Source of the DNA: Favolaschia claudopus
Lineage: Eukaryota; Basidiomycota; Agaricomycetes; Agaricales; Mycenaceae
Assembly (NCBI GenBank): GCA_037176885.1
Contig: JAWWNJ010000015.1
Span: 744,001 to 808,000 of the forward strand
Length of the DNA stretch: 64,000 bases
Direction of reading: 5' to 3'
Below the pieces are notes generated by a model. It was not told the DNA's origin. It worked only from the letters and a program-made list of their open reading frames with translations, and did not search any database. The stretch's first letter is position 1. Each line of letters opens with the position of its first letter. Below, in pieces: positions 11,762-23,979 of the stretch. The position numbers were made by a program, and so were the translations under genes.

Positions 11762-12025
11762 TTGCCTTGAAATTACTAAAGTAATGCAGTGGCCACATAT
11801 ATAAATAATAATCTTGGCCTTATGACGATGACATCGAGACTTCTCTCCGACCACTTTATCATCCGTCCTCACTACATAACAACTCGTTGACTCGAGAATT
11901 TCAACCAAACTGTACAGTGGCACAGTACACGTTGTAACGGTGATTTCGGATCATACTGGGGCTCGGAATATCGGGAACTATCTCCGGTTTACGCTTCCCC
12001 ACGACGTTGCTCTGCGCAAAGCCTT

Positions 12026-13505
12026 TCAGAATCCTTCTACCTTCTGCTTCAACCACAAGATCATCTGATCTTCGAGCTTCGGGTTGGACGCGATAGGATC
12101 TGCTTGGCCTATTCTCGCCCAAGGGATGAGGTACTGCTCAGAGAATTTTAGTACTTGAAGAGAAGCATGCTCAAAAGAAATAAGTAGGCGACGCTACCTT
12201 CCTATTGATGCTCTCAGGCTCCGCCGTCGTCCCGGCCCAAAGCTGCGTGTAAGCACCCATGCTGTGAGCCAGGTCATCGATATGCGATTGGAGGAATACA
12301 GGACAATAAAGTCATACCTAGCAGGAGGGAGGGAAAGATCGAGAAGAAACTGCATCCACGACGGAAGGGTTCTACGATGGTTCAAGGTGAGCTCGATATT
12401 CCCCTTCTTTGACCTCTAATAATAAAGATAACATGGGATCGCCTACTTTTGCAAATCAGTGCGCACGGAACCTGGATGTAACGCACACGAGACAAGGACG
12501 TCGGAATGCGTTCTGGCGAGGTGATCGGAGAGCAGTATGTTCCCTAGTTTGCTTTCGCCGTACAGCCGCCTGCAAGTCGTATTCTGGTAAGCTTCGAGAT
12601 AAATAAACGTCTTTGGAATGGGCAACTCGCCATCCGGCCGCAGAAGTGCTCAATTTCTTCAGCCACGCATCGCGTTCAGGCCCACCTTCAAGCGAAACGA
12701 AGTCTATACCGGTCCCCGGACTTGCCACCTTGTGTCCTGACGAAGAGGTGTTAATGACGCGGGCGCGCACGTTCGTCGTCTCGTATGAAGCAGATAAGGC
12801 AGGAATCTGCGAAACCGTCTTGGTCAGTGCCGGAATGAAGGTTTGTGACAAGCCTTTGAGGAACGCACAAGAAGTTGAGTCAGAAAATAGTGCCCTGTGA
12901 CGTTCGTTCCAAATTCTGTGTCCTCAATTCAGACAAGAGTGGTATATGGTGGTACAAACAACCAGAGGCATACGCAGATCTTGGTTTTGTGCAGTGAGCT
13001 CAGCCAGAGGAGGTAGCATTACGCCTCTGAAAGGACATTCACTATGAATCTATTCGAACGGATAGAAACAAATGCTCACCCGTTATTGAACAGGACATCT
13101 AACCGTGACTCGCGCTCGAGAAAAATAGTTGCCGCATGGCGAACACTTCGCAGATCTGCCAAATCAAGCTGAAGGAAGATAGCTTGTTTGCCTGTTTCTT
13201 TCTCCAGCCTTTGAATGGCATCCTCTCCTTTTGTGTTGTTCCGGGATGCGAGATACACCCTGGCGTTCTTGAGGAGCAGATATTTAACGGTGTGGTATCC
13301 TATCCCAGTGTTTCCGCCGGTGACCAAAATAATCTGCGCAGATTTCAGCTCTCCGCGACGCGCGTCAAGAAAAGGACAATCGAATCAAGTATACCTTCCC
13401 AGTGAGGTCAGGCATGTCGCGTTCTGGCTTAAATTTCGAAGAAGGAGGGTACAGGTCGGTTGAAAGTGAGGTGTTCGGGGCGATTTTGACGAGTAAGTTG
13501 CCCAT
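12026..13505 (-). CDS. Short-chain dehydrogenase/reductase (retinol dehydrogenase/protochlorophyllide reductase-like)
   Basis: Seven-exon model on the minus strand. It starts 'MGNLLVKIAPNTS' and the Rossmann motif is 'LVTGGNTGIGYHTVKYLL' (TGxxxGIG). 'DLADLRSVRHAA' follows, then 'RLDVLFNNGGVMLPP', where the usual NNAG reads NNGG. Further on are 'LQFGTNVTGHYFLTQLL', the catalytic Ser in 'VINTSSSGHK', and the YxxxK pair in 'LYGESKLGNILLS'. After 'ALHPGSVRTDLQK' the C-terminal helices end '..MILWLKQKVEGF' with TGA at 12026-12028. The length of about 320 aa fits the family. It is an NAD(P)-dependent oxidoreductase; the substrate cannot be read from sequence. A TTATAAG at 13568-13574 may be the TATA element. 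The neighbouring hydrolase is convergent. Confidence 0.87.
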
Positions 13506-14445
13506 TCTCGCTGAGCACTGGAATTCAGAAAGAGATAAAACAGGGAGGGGGTAAGTTCATCCTCTCTTATAAGTGTCGTTCTCGTGAGTACGCGCGTCGC
13601 GGCAAGGGTCCATGAACCTCCGCATTGATTCGCTGCCTTCCCGAGGTCGCGGAGGCGCCGCCGGATCCGGAATATCCGGCGCACCTTCCGGATCTCCCTC
13701 CGCGCTAAAGATTTATACGCGGGGTATATATGAGACTGACTTGGGACAATCCTAGATCACACCAACGAAAATTCATGGTAAACCGAAACTGCGATTCCGA
13801 ATAGTCTAGTGTTTACCGCGGGGGTCTGACCGTGTACCTGAAGTATTATGTAATATCATGTAAGCAGAGTTCGAGTCGCGTCGATCTCCTCTCAAAAACG
13901 CGATTTCTGTAAGGTTTTGGAGGGAGACGCACTTTAGATGATCTAAACTATAAATCTGTCTCCTCCGAATCTTTCAAAGGGTGTCGCGAGGTATTGCGCA
14001 CAATACGCGCGTGTTCGGCCTTGGGCTTTCGGCCGAAACGGATCCGGCTAAGAATCTGCTTTTCTTCAAATCGTACTGTAGATATCTTGAGAAGTGTTTC
14101 AAAACACTATTTACATAAATCTTCACTGGAGTATTCTACCTTGTAGCCATGTTTGTATTTGGAGGAGGGAAGCATTCGAACGAAATTCGGAAACTGCCGG
14201 CTTACATGATATTAGATAATCCAATCAGTACACGATCAGACCCCCGCGGTAAACAACAGACTCTATGTAGCGAGGGCACCGAGCTCAAGTACATAGAGCG
14301 TCTGTCTAGGAGAGACTAGATTCCGAATGGCTCGTTCAAAATTAAGTGCCTCTCTCTCTCAAAATCATTATTATCAGATTGACATGGTTGAACGAATCAG
14401 ACATTTCTGACCTCAACCCGCCATCTCAACGTCCCAATTGAAGCT
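13506..14445. other. Intergenic stretch holding a MITE-like element
   Basis: Promoter-side region of the dehydrogenase (minus) and the F-box gene (plus). Apart from the inverted-repeat element at 13811-14254, I see no gene or structure. Confidence 0.6.
13811..14254. mobile_element. MITE-like element with about 55-bp imperfect terminal inverted repeats (444 bp)
   Basis: The left end starts GTTTACCGCGGGGGTCTGA and continues CGTGTAC...ATTATGTAATATCATGTAAGC. The reverse complement of the right end gives the same words in the same order, with one change in the first 26 nt and a diverged patch of about 9 nt. The interior is AT-rich at the right and codes for nothing recognisable. No clear target duplication is visible. 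Confidence 0.8.
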
Positions 14446-15754
14446 TTGGGCAAGCTTGTAACGGTGCAACCTCAGAAGCGAATAAGTACCAAAGCGCGGG
14501 ACACTCACACCATATTGGGTGACGTGCACAGCCTCGCGCATTCCCGCCACGCGACGGGCAACGAGATCACTTCACCTCCGCACTCATCCCCGCTCATGCG
14601 AGACTTTGCGCAGGAGCTCGTTGACGATGTTATCGACACTTGGGCACTCACAGCTATGGAGGACATGAAGGTCTGCGGCCTTGTCTGCAAGCGGTGGCTT
14701 CCACGCAGCCGATTCCACCTGTTTTCCCGAGTCCTGCTCGATGCTGATAACATTCTCTCATTCATCGACATCCTCGACTCGAATTCACTTCGGATTCTCT
14801 CTTTCGTGCAGCACCTGACGGTACGCTTTGCGGGAAAACCTCTGGATGGGTCGCTGTTCGCCCGAATCCGTGACTGTCCTTGTCTGACTGGTCTGGAAGT
14901 GTGGATTTCTCGAATGTCACCGAATCCGGGATTGAATACGGAGTTCTACGAGATGCTCGAGACACACCTGCCTCTTCTCGCTGCGCGCTCGCCCACACTC
15001 ACCCGTTTCGACTTTCGGCTTCCCAGTCATCCGCTAGCTGGGATACCTGTCGGCGCTATAGTCGATATAATCGCGAGCATACCGGGGGTGACACATGTTA
15101 CAGTGTACGGTGTATACTCATACATCATCTCGGACGAGGCTTTTGCGAGGAGGTCGTCTCAAGTGAAGCGGCCGTTGGAGATGCGGACATTGGAAGTGCG
15201 CACGTATCAAGGCGTACAGCTTCTTACTTCGGCACTTCTCGCTCAGCACACTTTGCCGAACCTCAACGCTCTGACTCTGCGAGCGGGATTGGATCCCATC
15301 GTAGAGTTTGTGCAGCGCGTTGGCGACCAGTTGGACTCTCTCACTCTATCCTTCCTCGAGGCTCCCCGTGCAGGTTCGTCCTACACTACAAAGAAATTGT
15401 ATATAAAATTGATATTTTGACCACAAAGTCCCAACCATAGGCCGATTCATCAGATACACCACCAAACTCCAGAACCTCCAAGTCTTCCTCCTAGAGCCCT
15501 CCCCGATCCTGAACATCCTCTCCGTCCTCCCAGCATACAACTGGGACACCATCAGCTTCGTTCTGATCAACGAAGATCCACGGACGGTGATACATTGGCG
15601 AGGCATCGATCACGCCTTGACGGATGTGCGGTTTTCTACTCTGAGGAGGTTCTTGTTGAATCGGATTAAAGGGGTGGCTGATACGACGCCCGTGCTCATT
15701 CCGGAGACGAGGGTGTTTATGCCGTTGGCGAACAAGCGTGGGCTTTTTGGATGA
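14446..15754 (+). CDS. F-box/LRR-like protein
   Basis: Two exons with an intron at about 15377-15440. After a variable N-terminus, the segment 'FAQELVDDVIDTW...MKVCGLVCKRWLPRSRFHLF' matches the fungal F-box pattern (xELxDxIID, LVCKxWLP). That helix bundle normally binds Skp1 in SCF ubiquitin ligases. The rest has leucine-spaced segments ('LTRFDFRLPSH', 'LNALTLRAGLDPI', 'LDSLTLSFLEAP', 'KLQNLQVFLLEP') typical of degenerate LRR-like C-termini in Agaricomycete F-box families. The first ATG is at 14446; an in-frame Met just before the F-box (near 14595) is an alternative start. Target unknown. Confidence 0.8.
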
Positions 15755-16217
15755 GGGCAGGATGGCCTCGGATACGAGTGTATGTACAAATTGTTGAAAT
15801 TGTAAGCGAAGTTGTATCATTTCCTTGTGTAATGTAATCCTAACTGCTATCTCATGTGCTTTGTTCAATCACTAGACCAGCGTTCGTCATCCGTTTTCAC
15901 GACAGATGGCTGGCATTCAATATTGGGCCAAGGCAACAGCCTAGTACCCATTCGTCACTCGCGGCTTTCACTAGCAGGTCTGTGCTACTAGTAAGCACGC
16001 CGAGCATGCCGGTATCTACCATGCATCTCCATGCATTATTGAGTCTTCGCGTCTTCGGTTACGGCTCCGATTCCGAGATGGCGCGCCGCACCGGAAATCC
16101 TTCCTTCACTCGCAAATCCTCGTTGGATTCTGCAGCTCCTGCGACATGCCCTTGGCGGCCCAGCGCCTTATAAGTTAAATCTCCCCACGTCTCTCGCTAC
16201 TTTTTCGAGTCGCCGAT
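15755..16217 (+). other. Intergenic region, likely esterase promoter
   Basis: No gene seen. The only signal is a TATA-like site close to the next start codon. Confidence 0.5.
16169..16174 (+). promoter_or_regulatory. TATA-like box (TATAAG) for the carboxylesterase gene
   Basis: TATAAG in the context CGCCTTATAAGTTAAATC, about 45 nt before the ATG at 16218. Confidence 0.45.
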
Positions 16218-18311
<2,094 letters not shown>

Positions 18312-18555
18312 TCTTACTATCAGGCTTTAGCGACTACATAGCGAATCCTAGATCATTATTCGAACAACATATATTCTTGTCCCGTATCTGCAAGCCGTAC
18401 AGTAATGGCTGCATTGCGGTCCAATCCTTCTATCTTCCATGTTCAACACTTGATAATCTGGATTCAACTCTACTTCGGCGAATGCCGATATACGATCAAA
18501 AACTCTGAACCCGAGATTAGGGTTAGTCGCTCCTCAACTTCTTCTCCTGATCATC

Positions 18556-20103
18556 ATGGAGAAAGTGGGTGAAATATGGACTCCTACCGGAGTCAAAACT
18601 ACGTTCAAACTCTCCATGGAGCCCTCCACAAGCCAAACGTTGCGACCAGCTCATGTTGGGGTGCCGGGCCTCCAACACACCGGCGTCTGCGGTTTTGGAT
18701 GGCGCTTTGCTTCTATCGTGACTGCGCAATCGGCGGCAACGGTGGTGGACGACGCGGGAAACAATGTCGAGTCTTTTCAGGTTCAGCTACACTTTGACGC
18801 GCATCTCATCCGATCGGCTTCATACGGTACTCTGACACTCACCGTGCAAGTGGAAAACCTGATCTCGTCAAATTCTCTCCCCAACTTTCGGTTGGACTTG
18901 CCTCGGAATGCAGCTGCTCAGTTGTTAACATCCTATGTATACGCCAGCACTGCTCCCCAGCCACTCTTGTCCATAACAGTCACATTCCCAACCTCTCTGG
19001 GACTCTCTCTACCTCACCCTCTCGAGTCTCGCATGGAAACCGTTCTGGAGGAAACGCTGTCCGGGCAGGAGTTGGTTGACATCAAATTCTACGCGTTCAG
19101 CCGCAGGGGAACGGAATGCGTGACTCATCCTCTCCCTCTTTACGCAAGACGCGACCTGCTGCGCGGCTTTTCTGACGATCTCGACGCATGTGAGTACTTA
19201 GGCTATAAACAGTAAATCGTCGTACAGGCTTTGATATTCCAAGTGTTGACACAGCAGGGATTTGCTGAGTCAAGTGTCGTTGACCTTGATTTCTATGAAT
19301 CCAAGGATACATCATTCGATGACTTTGGTTACGACTCGGATAGCGATTTGGATTCGGAGGAGGCCGAGGAGGACGCTCGTATGCGGCCTGCAATAGAACC
19401 GACTCCCCAGGAAGGAGAAGGAAATGCAGCGCAGGACGCAAAACTTCAGGTTGTACCAGTGTCTGGCCCGCTCGTCAGGCAAGGTGCACGGATGGGTCGA
19501 GTCTTTGTACTCAAAGACACTGCTTACAAAACGTCCGTTTTCCTCGTCTCGTCAATTCATGCGTCACAATTTAATGATCCAAAGCTGGAAGGCGCTTCTA
19601 TATTACCTCTACACTCGGCGCATCAATTTTCGTCCACTCAGATCCGAAGGCCTCCAAGAAGAAACCTGTACAGGTCCGATCTGTTCACCCAAATCCATGT
19701 ATCGTTTGGCCGATAAGGTAAGTTCATCCAAATATTATTCTATCAGTAGAAGGCGAAATAGAGATTGACTTGTTCCATACAGCTCGGATTGGAAGAATTG
19801 CGCGGGCTCGCTCTCGAGTCAATTTCATCGCGACTCTCAGAACATAACATCCTACAAGAAGTATTCTCCTCTTTCACTTCGACGTACGTCCTGGCTGTTT
19901 GCTCTACTTGTTCGACTCAGTTTCGGTCCTCCAGATACCCCGTTATCCAAGAACTGGAAGTACGGTTCCTCACATCGAATTTCTCGGAAAAGGCTTCCGA
20001 AGGGCTGAAAGAGATGACGGAGAAAATATGTCAGGGGGAGAAACCGTATTGCGCGGAGACACTGTTTAAGATTCTTCACGAGTTGAGCGGGAAATCGAAG
20101 TAG
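18556..20103 (+). CDS. BTB-family protein, paralog 1
   Basis: The first exon gives an N-terminal domain with 'CGFGWRFASIV', 'SYGTLTLTVQVENLI', 'FPTSLGLSLPHPLESRMETVLEE' and 'DIKFYAFSRRG'. I compare this only tentatively with MATH/TRAF-type beta folds. An acidic segment follows (DDFGYDSDSDLDSEEAEED). The C-terminal BTB/POZ-like half is 'GRVFVLKDTAYKT-WKALLYYLYT', 'CSPKSMYRLADK', 'LGLEELRGLALESI' and 'VFSSFTSTYP'. Intron positions in the BTB half, including a phase-2 intron just before WKALLYYLYT, match the paralogs at 32114 and 43741. Such proteins often act as adaptors, for example for Cul3, but the target is unknown. Ends with TAG at 20101. Confidence 0.75.
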
Positions 20104-20578
20104 TAGGTTGGTGGCTTTGATGTGAGTCCTTTGCATTGATAGCGACCTTGATTTTGACGAACAACATTCCTAGTGTCAATCCAACCTAGAATCGAGTTCT
20201 TTCGAAAAGCCGTGTATTCGATGCTACGATCCTTCGTCTTTGTGAACGACAAGAACGCAACTAAAATTCTTGACCTGAAAAGAAAATTACCTGAATTCCA
20301 CTCAGTTTTGGATCTCGAATCGTACTGCGGCGCTGGCCTATGGCCTATGTATGGCCTAGTATTCATGCTTTGTAATAGCTGTGATTGTGGAGTGATCTAA
20401 CATAATTTTTCTATAGCATTGTTTGAATGGCATGCCACCTCAATCGCACCAACACCGTATCATCGCCGGCCCTGGCTTTTCTTAACCTCAGCCACTGTCC
20501 TATAAATTGGCCTGTGTGGTTGCAGTGTCCTACAGCCAACACCCCAGGCAAATACAAAACTCTACAAACTCTCAGCCA
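20104..20578 (+). other. Intergenic region between BTB gene and small secreted-peptide locus
   Basis: No supported gene. It contains the TATA box for the next locus at its right end. Confidence 0.5.
20501..20508 (+). promoter_or_regulatory. TATA box (TATAAATT) upstream of the small secreted-peptide ORF
   Basis: TATAAATT lies about 71-78 nt before the ATG at 20579, a usual distance for fungal TATA promoters. It supports real transcription of the tiny ORF. Confidence 0.5.
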
Positions 20579-20735
20579 ATGCAGTTCTTCTCCCTTTTCG
20601 CCCCCACCACGGTCGTCGCATGCCTGGCCCTCACCGCGACTGCCGCCCCCCGCCGCGGATGCGGATGCTCGGGCGCTGTGCAACTGCCGTAATGTCAATG
20701 GCGTCCCTGTCTGCTTTGGACCGGGCTGTCCTTGA
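20579..20735 (+). pseudogene. Small secreted cysteine-containing peptide locus, frame broken
   Basis: The ATG at 20579 opens a hydrophobic signal-like start 'MQFFSLFAPTTVVACLALTA' that ends at a TAA (20690-20692) after 37 codons. One base out of phase, the same stretch encodes a Cys-spaced tail (ADADARALCNCR, then a segment with CxxxxxC spacing) that ends at TGA 20733-20735. A C6 run lies at the point where the frames diverge. A one-base slip there is the simplest explanation: a real mutation, an assembly error or strain polymorphism. Such short secreted peptides with few cysteines are common in fungal secretomes; no function can be assigned. An alternative is a genuine 37-residue peptide. 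Confidence 0.45.
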
Positions 20736-21256
20736 ATGTGCATATTATTAGTGTGAGTCTTTGCTAATTTTTGTTGCGAAAGGCAGGCTGATGTTTGGGT
20801 TACAGCGCCTGAGCTATGGCAACCGGTTTTGGCATTATTGGAGCGTCTATTTTTTGCTTTAGGATTGGAAGAAGGGGGATTTGGTGAAGGATGCAGTTCA
20901 TCGGTTATAATAAAATGTGTTCCTGAGTTTTATCAAATTTGGATATACACGCCGTCCAAAAGCTACGTTTCTATTATTTTCCTGAACGGTGAACGCGATT
21001 CCGATGGGGTCAACTCGTGACAGTAGAACTCGGGGACAAACCAGTTAGACAACTTATGCAGCCGACTTCATGTAAGTAATTGGGAAAGACCCAAATTTAC
21101 GCGTGGTTTGACCCTCCCGTTTGGCCAAGGTTGCTATGTCCGTGATATCATACGGTCGTGTCGAATAATATTTTCGATCTTTAGAGACAATTCACAGGGT
21201 ATAAATTCACCTACATATGCCAATGCATATGCAGAGTCGGAGGGAGGGAGACAGTA

Positions 21257-21502
21257 CTGTAGTATTTCGACCAAGTGTTCACTGGGTGTCACTTGTCACC
21301 TACAATGTTCACTGGACAAAGTGTTCAGAGCACAGCAAATTACCTTATATGGTAGGCCGGCATACGCCGGCCCGAATTTTTTTTGACGTTTTTCGTCCAT
21401 TTTGGGCGAAAAAACTCGAGTGTCACCGTCACCACAACCAAAAGTGTTCAGTTCACAGGTGCCTGTCACCCGTCACCTGAACACTTGGTCGTAATACTAC
21501 AG
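21257..21502. mobile_element. MITE, Tc1/mariner-like, TA target duplication (246 bp)
   Basis: Terminal inverted repeats begin CTGTAGTATT and continue CGACCAAGTGTTCA, with one mismatch over about 25 nt, and are directly flanked by TA at 21255-21256 and 21503-21504. The interior has further CACTTGTCACC/GGTGACGGGTGAC inverted words and a central palindrome 'GGCCGGCATACGCCGGCC'. No coding capacity. TIRs plus a TA duplication are the signature of non-autonomous Tc1/mariner elements. Confidence 0.85.
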
Positions 21503-21757
21503 TACTCCTGGGCCCGAGACTTACTTAATCTTGTTACGGTAAGGGTTGGCCGCCCAAGTTTGAGAGCCTAGAGGACAGTTATGCTTCAGCTATTTGCGGA
21601 ACTGAAGGCGCGAGCCAAAGCAAGGGTAGTAACAAATTAATTGAGACTCTGTGGCTGTCTCAACGTCTAGTCAAAGAGCTCAGATTGGTTGGAGCTGAGA
21701 TTGGACACGTTACGCGACAAGTGCCTGGTGCCACGTGTACGGTATCACGTAATTGTA

Positions 21758-21791
21758 AATAAACCCTAACCCTGAATAAACCCTAACCCTG
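21758..21791 (+). repeat. Interstitial telomere-like tandem repeat
   Basis: The 17-mer AATAAACCCTAACCCTG occurs twice in perfect tandem. Each copy holds CCCTAACCCT, the complement of the fungal telomere repeat TTAGGG. Confidence 0.85.
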
Positions 21792-22120
21792 TTCTCCTTC
21801 TTCTCTTTCTCTCATGTCCCTATTAGCTAACGCCGATTTCCTCCTTTGTCCGCTATCTGCAAACCGTACAGAGACTCGGAGTGGACTAAGTATGTGCTCT
21901 TCTTTCTGCTTCTAGAACATGTGCGGCATGCCGCCGGATACAGTGTAGCTAATTCTCACAACAGATATGTGGGGTCCGCTTTGGGTCCGCTTCGACTCTA
22001 TCAGTGTTATCAGAGATCACAGTTGCAATGGTCTGATTTGACGTATAAACTCCATCTGAAACTACGCTTTATCGCGCGCTGGAATCCCTTGGCCGCAGGA
22101 TTTCTCTACTGTGTCCCTTC

Positions 22121-23260
22121 TCAATTTCCGTCCTCGCCCCCCTCACCCTCCACCAGCTCCTCCTCCTCCTCATCGTGAACTTCGTTCTCTTCCTCCTCCT
22201 CCTCCTCCTCCTCGATTTCCTCATCGTCATAATCCTCTATGTCGACTCCGAGGCGGAAGCCTCTAGGTCTCTGAGCCATTCGTGTATCTCTTCGAGTTCC
22301 ATTCTCGGTAAAGCATTTCTTGTATCCAAGCAGCAGCGCTGTGAGAAGGGTTCTCCGTGTCGTCCAAAAAGGCTCCTTGTCTTGCGCAAACAAAATCTCC
22401 ACCGGAGCGAATTCATTGCTGTATTGCCACTCATTGCGGTGTGGTTTAAACTCTGGTGCAGTATCCGGCTCAAAATCAAGCAGGATCATGTTCAACCAGT
22501 CAAACAGTAACACCACCGGAGCACAGTGAGTTCTGTTGTATTTGGCACCCTGTCGAGATAATACCAGCCGATTTGTTGGATCTGCAGCGTCATAGTTTTT
22601 ATACTTCTGGTTCAGGACAATTGTCTCTGCTTTGATGTCTTTGACTCGTTGTAACAAGGTACGAGCTTTCGGGGGCAGATGGAACGTGAATGGTGTCCAG
22701 TCCTTCTTTGCAAGTGCACGACTTGAATCGTAGATGAGAAAGGTGTTCTGACGACAATTTAAATAGAGCACTTGGACTGACCAGTTTTTCACTTCCATGG
22801 CCAAAATTATGATCTTATCGATACTCCATGTTAGGTCCGTTCTGGCTGGGCCGATCGTCAATTGACCATTAAGAACAATGCGCTTGTTCTGTCCCGGGAA
22901 CAATTCGTCGAGGTACGCTTGAAAAATGAGGTTGATATTATGTATGAGGTACAGATGAGCTGCCCGCTCCACGTCTGCCTCAGTGAGCAGTACCTGACCA
23001 GGTTCGACTTTGATCTCGGTCTGCGGCTGCAGCAGAATCACCTGCAACACTGCATCGCCTGTAATCAAGTGCTTGAGCTCGTCTTCATCTTTGTACAGGA
23101 ATACGGTAGGTTCTGGAGTTTTCGTTGTAGTATACGCTGCTTCCCCGAGCAACAGATATCCTTCATTCATGATGGTTTTCTGAAGTTCAGGGGGCAGAGG
23201 TCGAGACAGAAGGTTTTCTCCCGTGAGTCGAGATGTATATGGAGCTGCCGGGAGAGCCAT
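22121..23260 (-). CDS. PD-(D/E)XK nuclease-like protein 1, acidic tail (379 aa, intronless)
   Basis: Single open frame on the minus strand. A segment near residues 110-135 ('LLTEADVERAAHLYLIHNI') is shared with the gene at 25678. Then 'ARTDLTWSIDKIIILAMEVKNW' shows Asp, a hydrophobic strand and E-x-K, the spacing of the PD-(D/E)XK restriction-endonuclease-like core. 'APVVLLFDWLNMILLDFEP' is also shared. The protein ends in a long Glu/Asp tail. I choose the Met at 23260 over the upstream ATG at 23347 because a TATAAAAG box lies between them and because 'MALPAAP' lines up with the sibling's 'MAQPPAS'. The kinase-like gene at 23980 is divergent. Nuclease activity is inferred from motif spacing only. 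Confidence 0.65.
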   Translation of the reverse strand: MALPAAPYTSRLTGENLLSRPLPPELQKTIMNEGYLLLGEAAYTTTKTPEPTVFLYKDEDELKHLITGDAVLQVILLQPQTEIKVEPGQVLLTEADVERAAHLYLIHNINLIFQAYLDELFPGQNKRIVLNGQLTIGPARTDLTWSIDKIIILAMEVKNWSVQVLYLNCRQNTFLIYDSSRALAKKDWTPFTFHLPPKARTLLQRVKDIKAETIVLNQKYKNYDAADPTNRLVLSRQGAKYNRTHCAPVVLLFDWLNMILLDFEPDTAPEFKPHRNEWQYSNEFAPVEILFAQDKEPFWTTRRTLLTALLLGYKKCFTENGTRRDTRMAQRPRGFRLGVDIEDYDDEEIEEEEEEEEENEVHDEEEEELVEGEGGEDGN

Positions 23261-23979
23261 TGTGTGTTTGAATATAGTCACTGGCATATCAGGGTGTCTT
23301 TTATACCTCGATGCCAGTGATCCACTGGCATTGCACCGGCACGCCACATATTAACCGGAAACCTGATGTTACTAGAACAAGACATACGTGTCGTCGACGT
23401 CGACAATCGGGTAACACAAGTATAATTACGTGATGCTTGACTGGGAGGGTATGGTCACCGTATTCTTCGAGAACAATAAAATCCGATTAAAGCCGCATAG
23501 CACTATTGATAAAAGCAACGATACCTTGACGATACCACTAAGTATCACAAGCTTATAGTGGTCAATCCCAACACTTTATTGTTTATAGCTCGGGCACTGA
23601 TCGCTCAATAAAGGTCGATCCAGGTCGATCCGGATGACTCCGCAAGCCTCCGCATAAGGTTTCTCATTGAACAATCCGAGGAGTCCGAGACTGACGCAGG
23701 CTGTCGGCCGCAGACAAAAGAAGACAAAAGAGGACAAAAGAGGCTTCTGAGAGTTCCAGAACGCAAACCAGTCGGATAAAAAGTTGTCGCCTGTTGTCGA
23801 AGGTATGATTGTGACTATTGTGTCTTGATTGTGTCCTATTGTGTGCAGAATCTGTACGTGATATTTGATTTTGATCTTGTGACACTCAAAACGGTGACAC
23901 GAACCTGCAAGGACCCACATCTTACCACTTACCCACAACCCAGCACCAGCGCACCTCAGACTGTCCTTCCTGCAAAGCC
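23261..23979. other. Divergent intergenic region between nuclease-like gene 1 and kinase-like copy 2
   Basis: About 720 bp shared by two divergent starts. It contains the TATA box of the minus-strand gene and a palindromic GTCGTCGACGTCGAC near 23390. No ORF here is supported. Confidence 0.5.
23298..23305 (-). promoter_or_regulatory. TATA box (TATAAAAG on minus strand)
   Basis: On the minus strand GGTATAAAAGACACC lies about 40 nt upstream of the ATG at 23260 and downstream of the ATG at 23347. This decides the start of the nuclease-like gene. Confidence 0.6.

Larger units (their letters stand above)
20736..22120. other. Intergenic region with a MITE and a telomere-like doublet
   Basis: No gene recognised over about 1.4 kb. 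It contains the TA-flanked element at 21257-21502 and the telomere-like tandem repeat at 21758-21791. Confidence 0.6.

Noticed and set aside
12600..12900. Frameshift in the short-chain dehydrogenase near 'FLTQLL'
   Set aside because: A 62-nt GT-AG intron ending in CGCAG joins 'FLTQLL' to 'IPALSASYE' in frame, so no mutation is needed.
22180..22230. TCC/CTC trinucleotide run as a microsatellite feature
   Set aside because: It is simply the coding sequence of the acidic Glu tail of the nuclease-like protein 1.
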